DNA of 48,762 nt from Hyphomicrobiaceae bacterium. GTDB taxonomy: Bacteria > Pseudomonadota > Alphaproteobacteria > Rhizobiales > Hyphomicrobiaceae. The notes beneath the pieces are model-generated. The model worked only from the letters and a program-made list of their open reading frames with translations. It was not told the origin of the DNA and ran no database searches. This document shows, one piece after another, positions 43,687 to 48,762 of this stretch. The stretch is taken from the NCBI GenBank assembly GCA_020442165.1, contig JAGRKV010000083.1, forward strand, positions 1-48,762. Reading direction: 5' to 3'. Position numbers and translations under genes: made by a program. The stretch's first letter is position 1. Each line of letters starts with the position of its first letter.

Positions 43687-44820
43687 ATGCAGAGGTTTGG
43701 GAATTTGAGCAAGCTGAAGCGCGCAATCGGGTTGATGAGCGGCACCTCGATGGACGGGATCGACATCGCCTTGATCGAAACGGACGGCCAGGCGGTGCTC
43801 CGGCACGGTCCGGCGTTCACGTTCCCCTATTCGGATTCGTTCAAGAGCCGGCTGAAGGATGCAACGGCGGCGGCGCGGAGCCTGAGGGCGCGGGATGAGC
43901 GGCCGGGGGTTTTAGGGATCGCGGAGCAGTACCTGACGGATCTGCATGCCGAAGCAATTGGATATTTTCTGGAGGATACGCAACTCAAGCCCGCCGACAT
44001 CGATGTGATCGGTTTTCATGGTCATACCGTGCTGCATGCTCCAGAGCGGCGGTTGACGGTCCAGATCGGTGATGGCGCGCGGCTGGCCAAGGCGACGGGC
44101 ATTCAGGTCGTCCACGACATGCGTGCCGCCGACGTCAGCGCGGGGGGTGAGGGTGCGCCGCTGGTGCCGATCTATCATCAGGCGCTCGCGATCCAGCTGG
44201 GGAAACGACCGGCGGCATTCGTCAACATCGGCGGGGTTGCGAATGTCACGTTCATCAGCGACGAGCATGATGCGGAATTGATCGCGTTCGACACGGGGCC
44301 GGGCAATGCGTTGATCGACGACTGGATGCTCAAGCATGCGGCCACGGCGTTCGACGCGGATGGCGAGACGGCGCTCAACGGAACGGCCGATGAGACAGTC
44401 CTGCACGAGATGCTCTCAGCGCATTACTTCATCGAGCCGCCACCAAAATCGCTCGACCGGGATGCTTTCGATGGAGCCGGCGTCAATGGATTGTCGTTGA
44501 CCAATGGGGCCGCGACGCTCGCAGCATTCACGGCGGAATCGATTGCGCGGGCGCGCGAGCATTTTCCGCAGGAACCGGCGATCTGGGTCATCTGCGGCGG
44601 CGGGCGCAAGAACCGGGCGATCATGACGCGGTTGGCGGAGCGCGTGGAGAACGCCGTGGTGCCGATCGAGGCGCTGGGTCTCAACGGTGACAGCATCGAG
44701 GCGGAGGCCTGGGCCTACATGGCGGTTCGCGCCTTGGAAGGGCTGCCTTTGACCTTTCCCGGCACGACGGGTGTGCCAGGGCCGACGACCGGCGGTGTCA
44801 TCGTACGGCCAGAAGTCTAA
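43687..44820 (+). CDS. anmK: Anhydro-N-acetylmuramic acid kinase
   Basis: A 377-residue kinase that phosphorylates 1,6-anhydro-N-acetylmuramic acid and hydrolyses its anhydro ring, recycling peptidoglycan. Family motifs are IGLMSGTSMDGIDIALIETD at the ATP site, DVIGFHGHTVLHAPE, VVHDMRAADVSAGGEGAPLVPIYH, FVNIGGVANVTFI and FDTGPGNALIDDW, which include the catalytic Asp. IWVICGGGRKN lies late in the protein. The ATG at 43687 is preferred over 43603, which lies inside the divergent region. Coupling with tyrS by a shared promoter gap is a known arrangement in several Proteobacteria. Confidence 0.96.
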   Translation: MQRFGNLSKLKRAIGLMSGTSMDGIDIALIETDGQAVLRHGPAFTFPYSDSFKSRLKDATAAARSLRARDERPGVLGIAEQYLTDLHAEAIGYFLEDTQLKPADIDVIGFHGHTVLHAPERRLTVQIGDGARLAKATGIQVVHDMRAADVSAGGEGAPLVPIYHQALAIQLGKRPAAFVNIGGVANVTFISDEHDAELIAFDTGPGNALIDDWMLKHAATAFDADGETALNGTADETVLHEMLSAHYFIEPPPKSLDRDAFDGAGVNGLSLTNGAATLAAFTAESIARAREHFPQEPAIWVICGGGRKNRAIMTRLAERVENAVVPIEALGLNGDSIEAEAWAYMAVRALEGLPLTFPGTTGVPGPTTGGVIVRPEV

Positions 44821-44866
44821 AGCGTGTTCGCTTTTGATAGGCAGGGAACACGCTTTGCCTTTTTGT
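44820..44866 (+). terminator. Terminator after anmK
   Basis: A ten-base perfect stem, AAGCGTGTTC (44820-44829) with GAACACGCTT (44846-44855), a 16-base loop and then TTTGCCTTTTTG. The left arm includes the last base of the stop codon. The following T-rich tract makes a good intrinsic terminator. Confidence 0.8.
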
Positions 44867-44869
44867 CTT

Positions 44870-44931
44870 GAGCATGTTTTTCACGGCGAACCGCTGCACA
44901 CTATGGCTAGACATGCTTTAGCGTGACGCGA
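44870..44931. repeat. Palindromic intergenic repeat of a type common in Hyphomicrobiales
   Basis: The sequence starts GAGCATGTTTTTCACGGCGA, continues through CCGCTGCACACTATGG and ends AGACATGCTTTAGCGTGACG. AGCATGT and ACATGCT form the arms. It resembles the abundant GAGCATGATCTTTTC-type palindromic repeat found in many Bradyrhizobium and relatives' intergenic spaces. The assignment is from memory of that pattern. It abuts the stop codon of the following minus-strand gene. Confidence 0.55.
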
Positions 44932-45708
44932 TCATTCGTCGCCGTCGTCACCGCCATCGTCCACTGTGGCCGCGGCGGCTTCCTGGGCTTCTTGTGCCCG
45001 CTCGCGCTCGCGGGCAGCATCGCGTTCCTTCTCACGCTGGCGGCGGCTTTCACGTTCCTCGGCGTCCTTGGCAAGGCGCATGTCGACATAGCTGCCGACG
45101 ACGTCGGTAAGGTCATCGATCTTGTTTTCGAAGAAGTGGTTGGCGCCAGGCACGATCTCATGATCGATCTTGATGCCGCGCTGGGTCTTGAGCTTTGCCG
45201 ACAGCTCCGCGACCGATGCTGAGGGGACGACGCGGTCCTTGTCGCCATTTATCATCAAGCCTGATGACGGGCAGGGCGCTAGGAACGAGAAGTCATAGAG
45301 ATTGGACGGCGGCGCGACGCAGACGAAGCCGTCGATTTCCGGGCGGCGCATCAGCAGCTGCATGGCGATCCAGGTGCCAAAGGAAACGCCTGCGATCCAA
45401 CAGCACTTGGCGTCGGGCTTGACGATCTGGAGCCAATCGAGGGCGCAGGCCGCATCGGCAAGTTCACCTGGTCCGCCATCCCAATAACCCTGGCTGCGGC
45501 CGACGCCGCGGAAGTTGAAACGCAGAACCGAAAAGCCGCGCGCTGCGAAGGTGTGATAAAGCGCGTAGACGACCTGGTTGTTCATGGTCCCGCCGAACTG
45601 CGGGTGTGGGTGCAGCACCAGGGCGATTGGGCTGTCGGAGCGGGCTTCGTGATGATAGCGGGCTTCGATGCGACGGCCCTCGGGCCCATTGATAATCAAC
45701 TCAGGCAT
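44932..45708 (-). CDS. Alpha/beta hydrolase (COG2945-like) with charged C-terminal tail
   Basis: A 258-residue hydrolase of the alpha/beta superfamily. Typical pieces are LVLHPHPQFGGTMNNQVV near the start, FNFRGVGRSQGYWDGGPGE, the nucleophile elbow GVSFGT (Ser109), acid MINGDKDRVVP (Asp156) and GANHFF (His191). The family has unknown natural substrates, probably esters or peptides. From residue about 212 the tail is a highly charged Arg/Glu/Ala helix, then an acidic end GGDDGDE; this is not needed for catalysis. The ATG at 45708 begins the conserved sequence. It is read towards the palindromic repeat. Confidence 0.92.
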   Translation of the reverse strand: MPELIINGPEGRRIEARYHHEARSDSPIALVLHPHPQFGGTMNNQVVYALYHTFAARGFSVLRFNFRGVGRSQGYWDGGPGELADAACALDWLQIVKPDAKCCWIAGVSFGTWIAMQLLMRRPEIDGFVCVAPPSNLYDFSFLAPCPSSGLMINGDKDRVVPSASVAELSAKLKTQRGIKIDHEIVPGANHFFENKIDDLTDVVGSYVDMRLAKDAEERESRRQREKERDAARERERAQEAQEAAAATVDDGGDDGDE

Positions 45709-45976
45709 TGTGTCTCGCTGCTCGTTGACTGGATTGATCGTTGACCGTTGCTGGATCTGGCTTCACAGTGATCCCATCGGATGGCTTGGCGGCTGCGCTG
45801 CTGGGCCTGCTGCTTTTTGATGGGGCAATTCATATCGGCCCGGCGGGACGGCTTGTTGGTGCTCTGACAGCCGCGAAACGCTAGGTTTCAGCCTCTGCTA
45901 ACCTCACTCTGACGCTTTCCTTCCAGGCACTTGTCCAAGCACTTGCGACAAAATCGGCGCAGGGCGCGCATAATAC

Positions 45977-46005
45977 TTGACTAACGCGCTCGGAATTTCC
46001 ATATT
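45977..46005 (+). promoter_or_regulatory. Sigma70-like promoter of the iscR-suf operon
   Basis: TTGACT at 45977-45982 (five of six matches to -35), 17 bases of spacing and CATATT at 46000-46005 (four of six to -10). Preceding bases give ATACTTGACTAA, which resembles one half of an E. coli type-1 IscR site, although the second half is not preserved. Transcription would start near 46012. Confidence 0.55.
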
Positions 46006-46017
46006 CCGGACAAGTTG

Positions 46018-46034
46018 TTTAGAATGGTTCGAAG
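46018..46034 (+). promoter_or_regulatory. Irr-box (ICE)-like operator in front of iscR
   Basis: The sequence TTTAGAATGGTTCGAAG fits the ICE consensus TTTAGAA-N3-TTCTAAA at 12 of 14 fixed positions. It begins about six bases after the predicted transcription start, a position that suits repression by Irr when iron is scarce. Irr control of suf genes is known in related bacteria; it is inferred here. Confidence 0.6.
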
Positions 46035-46212
46035 GTGGTTGAGCGCTATTGCGATCAGCCGTCGAACGGGTCGCGCTTCTTAACACAACGAGGGGTGTCG
46101 AACGCAAGCTTCATCGCCTGCGGGTTGTGGCCGCGGACGATCCGAGGGGTGGGTTTCGTGCCAATCGTTCGGGATTTCGCAGAGTGAATTCACCAGTCGA
46201 GCAGGTGCTGCC

Positions 46213-46686
46213 GTGGAACTGAATACCAAGGGTCGATACGCCGTCATGGCCATGGCCGATCTCGCCAAGCATCAAGGCGATACCGCCGTTCCATTGTCGC
46301 AGATCGCGGAGCGCCAGCAACTGTCGCTGTCCTATCTGGAGCAGATCTTTCTGCGGCTGCGGCGGGCCGGATTGGTCGACAGCTCACGCGGCAGGACTGG
46401 CGGCTATCGCCTTGGCCGGGCGCCTGAAGCCATCGCCGTCGGCGAGATCATGGCGGCCGTGGAAGAGGAAACCCGCATGACCCGCTGCATGGATGGTGGG
46501 CTCGGCTGCCTCGGCGAGGAGCGTTGCCTCACGCACAACCTCTGGTGCGGGCTGGGCCGGCATATCGCGGCCTTTTTGTGGAACGTGAACCTGGCGGAAG
46601 TGCTCTCCGGCATTCCGGATGAAAAGCTGGCGCCGAAGGTCGTGGGTGCTGGTGAGACCACCGCGATGGAATGGGCTGCAGAGTAG
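46213..46686 (+). CDS. iscR: Rrf2-family iron-sulfur regulator IscR
   Basis: A 157-residue regulator that carries a [2Fe-2S] cluster and controls cluster-assembly genes. The winged helix is clear in MELNTKGRYAVMAMADLAKH, PLSQIAERQQLSLSYLEQIF and GLVDSSRGRTGGYRLGR. Cluster ligands are Cys92, Cys99, Cys105 and His108 in RCMDGGLGCLGEERCLTH; spacing between the first two Cys is one residue longer than in E. coli. The start is a GTG at 46213, preceded by GCAGGTG; the conserved MELNT begins there. It is the first gene of the iron-sulfur operon and lies 20 bases before the cysteine desulfurase. Confidence 0.94.
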   Translation: MELNTKGRYAVMAMADLAKHQGDTAVPLSQIAERQQLSLSYLEQIFLRLRRAGLVDSSRGRTGGYRLGRAPEAIAVGEIMAAVEEETRMTRCMDGGLGCLGEERCLTHNLWCGLGRHIAAFLWNVNLAEVLSGIPDEKLAPKVVGAGETTAMEWAAE

Positions 46687-46706
46687 ATTTGGAAATTCCA
46701 TCGGTC

Positions 46707-47846
46707 ATGAGTAGCTCACGCGCATATCTCGACTACAACGCAACGGCACCGCTGCGGCCGGAAGCGCGCGCGGCCATGCTTGCGGCCCTTGATCTGACTG
46801 GCAATGCCTCGTCGGTCCATACGGAAGGGCGGCGTGCGCGCGCTGTGATCGAAGCGGGACGGGCCGAGGTGGCGGCCTTGGCAGGCGCCCGGGTTTCTGA
46901 TGTTGTCTTCACGAGCGGCGCGACGGAAGCTGCGAACTGGGTGATGACGCGCCCCTGGCGGCGAATTGTCGTTTCGGCAATCGAGCATCCTTGCGTGTTG
47001 GAAGCTGCGCGGCGGTCGTGCGCGGATGTCGATGTCCTGGCGGTGAAGCCAGACGGCGCGGCCGATGTTGATGAATTGGCGCGGCTGCTCGCCGGGTATG
47101 GCAACGGCGATGGCGAAATTCTCGTTGCCGTCCAGCATGCCAACAATGAGACAGGCATTGTGCAGCCGGTTGCAGATGTTGTGGCGATCGCACGCGACTA
47201 CGGCGCCCGCGTTCTTATCGATGCGGTGCAGACGGCTGGCCGCATAGCGCTCAATTTCGATGCGCGTGGTGCGGACTTCATGCTGTTGTCCTCGCACAAG
47301 ATCGGCGGGCCAAAGGGTGTCGGCGCGCTTGTTGTGTCCGAGGATGCGCGGTTGCCCGCGATGATCGTCGGTGGTGGCCAGGAGAAGGGTCGCCGCGCTG
47401 GAACTGAGAATGTCGAAGCGATCGTCGGGTTTGGCGCGGCTGCGGCGGCAGCGCGCCGCGATCTTGACCGGGCTGGCGAAATCGAAACTCTGCGCGATGC
47501 ACTCGAAGCGGGTCTGGCACGGGTGACGCCCGATGTCCGGATCATTGGCCAGGGCGTGTCGCGGCTTGCCAACACATGCCTTGCAGGGCTTGCGGGCGGC
47601 AAGGCTGAAACGATTGTCATCGCGCTCGATCTCAACGGTGTAGCGGCGAGTGCTGGTGCTGCTTGCAGTTCGGGCACGACAAAGCGGTCAGCGGTCCTTG
47701 ACGCCATGGGCGTCGATGACGATGTGGCTCAGGGAATGGTGCGCTTCAGCCTCGGGTGGGCGTCGCGCGAAGAAGATGTTGCTGCGTGTGTTTCAGCATG
47801 GCAGCGGGTCAACAAGGTTCGGGGGCGAGAGCGCCAGGTGGCATAG
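46707..47846 (+). CDS. Cysteine desulfurase (NifS/IscS type)
   Basis: A 379-residue PLP enzyme that removes sulfur from cysteine for iron-sulfur assembly. The PLP lysine is Lys198 in LLSSHKIGGPKGVGAL; His94 (SAIEHPCVLEAA) stacks on the cofactor, Asp172 and Gln175 (IDAVQTAG) contact it. Catalytic Cys320 lies in AACSSGTTKRS. NATAPLRPEAR at the N-terminus is typical of class-I desulfurases. The start at 46707 gives the conserved SRAYLDYNATAPLRP. The position between iscR and sufB is usual in Hyphomicrobiales, where a second SufS-type desulfurase often occurs later in the operon. Confidence 0.94.
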   Translation: MSSSRAYLDYNATAPLRPEARAAMLAALDLTGNASSVHTEGRRARAVIEAGRAEVAALAGARVSDVVFTSGATEAANWVMTRPWRRIVVSAIEHPCVLEAARRSCADVDVLAVKPDGAADVDELARLLAGYGNGDGEILVAVQHANNETGIVQPVADVVAIARDYGARVLIDAVQTAGRIALNFDARGADFMLLSSHKIGGPKGVGALVVSEDARLPAMIVGGGQEKGRRAGTENVEAIVGFGAAAAAARRDLDRAGEIETLRDALEAGLARVTPDVRIIGQGVSRLANTCLAGLAGGKAETIVIALDLNGVAASAGAACSSGTTKRSAVLDAMGVDDDVAQGMVRFSLGWASREEDVAACVSAWQRVNKVRGRERQVA

Positions 47847-47886
47847 CGCCGGCCTAGCCCCAATACGACAGGACGAGGAGAGAACG

Positions 47887-48762
<876 letters not shown>

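Larger units (their letters stand above)
45709..46212 (+). other. Intergenic region between the hydrolase and iscR
   Basis: About 500 bases. It contains the divergent hydrolase promoter, a doubtful 47-codon frame at 45741-45884 and, at 45977-46034, the promoter and Irr-box-like site of iscR described separately. The 5' leader of iscR would be about 200 bases long, which is unusual, and no riboswitch was recognised in it. Confidence 0.5.

Noticed and set aside
45741..45884. 47-codon frame with a hydrophobic middle (AALLGLLLFDGAIHIG)
   Set aside because: Starts at TTG without a ribosome site and matches no family I know; it may be a decayed fragment.

Overview
The window is chromosomal DNA of a GC-rich alphaproteobacterium, most likely order Hyphomicrobiales (Rhizobiales). 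The evidence is a general amino-acid ABC transporter of the Aap type, a Usg-family gene, a MoxR/DUF58/DUF4159 cluster facing a DUF1285 gene, an iscR-cysteine desulfurase-sufB operon start with an Irr-box-like site, and a palindromic intergenic repeat of a kind abundant in this order. The genus cannot be fixed from sequence alone; Hyphomicrobium or a relative is a guess. There is no rRNA, tRNA, insertion sequence, integrase, prophage or CRISPR array. The DNA looks like ordinary core and lineage-specific chromosome.

Positions 1-2710 (minus strand): a TPP riboswitch, a four-helix membrane protein, a MmcQ/YjbR-family protein and thiC (cut by the window edge). The riboswitch is separated from thiC by two extra genes. 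Positions 3070-4480 (plus): three tandem exported proteins beginning with a spore-coat-U-like domain. Positions 4484-10717: DUF302, a TetR regulator, DUF3565 coupled to a fused zinc-phospholipase-C-like/DUF4332 protein, a degenerate beta-hydroxyacid dehydrogenase, a DMT-family transporter and a small exported protein.

Positions 10935-18797: the MoxR-DUF58-DUF4159-membrane protein operon (minus), facing a DUF1285 gene. Positions 18861-22351: Usg, two very small exported peptides (47 and 50 residues), a candidate structured RNA, a lipoprotein, a Gly/Tyr-rich exported protein and a GNAT acetyltransferase. Positions 22488-26745: the amino-acid ABC transporter in the order P-J-Q-M, ended by strong hairpins. 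Positions 26902-31344 (minus): a 1480-residue exported protein with a propeller-like region, three DUF11-like domains and a cysteine-rich repeat tail. This is the most unusual protein here.

Positions 31538-42272: an L-2-hydroxyglutarate-oxidase-like flavoprotein, an SbcD/SbcC-like (YhaO/YhaN) pair, bactofilin, a peroxiredoxin and a large AsmA/YhdP-like envelope protein. Positions 42348-48762: tyrS and anmK (divergent), an alpha/beta hydrolase with a charged tail, and the start of the iron-sulfur assembly operon, with a sigma70-like promoter and an Irr-box-like site.

I found no single clear-cut new defence or metabolic system. The best candidates for new biology are the riboswitch operon with two inserted genes, the 1480-residue surface protein, the tandem micro-exported peptides and the candidate RNA upstream of the lipoprotein gene.
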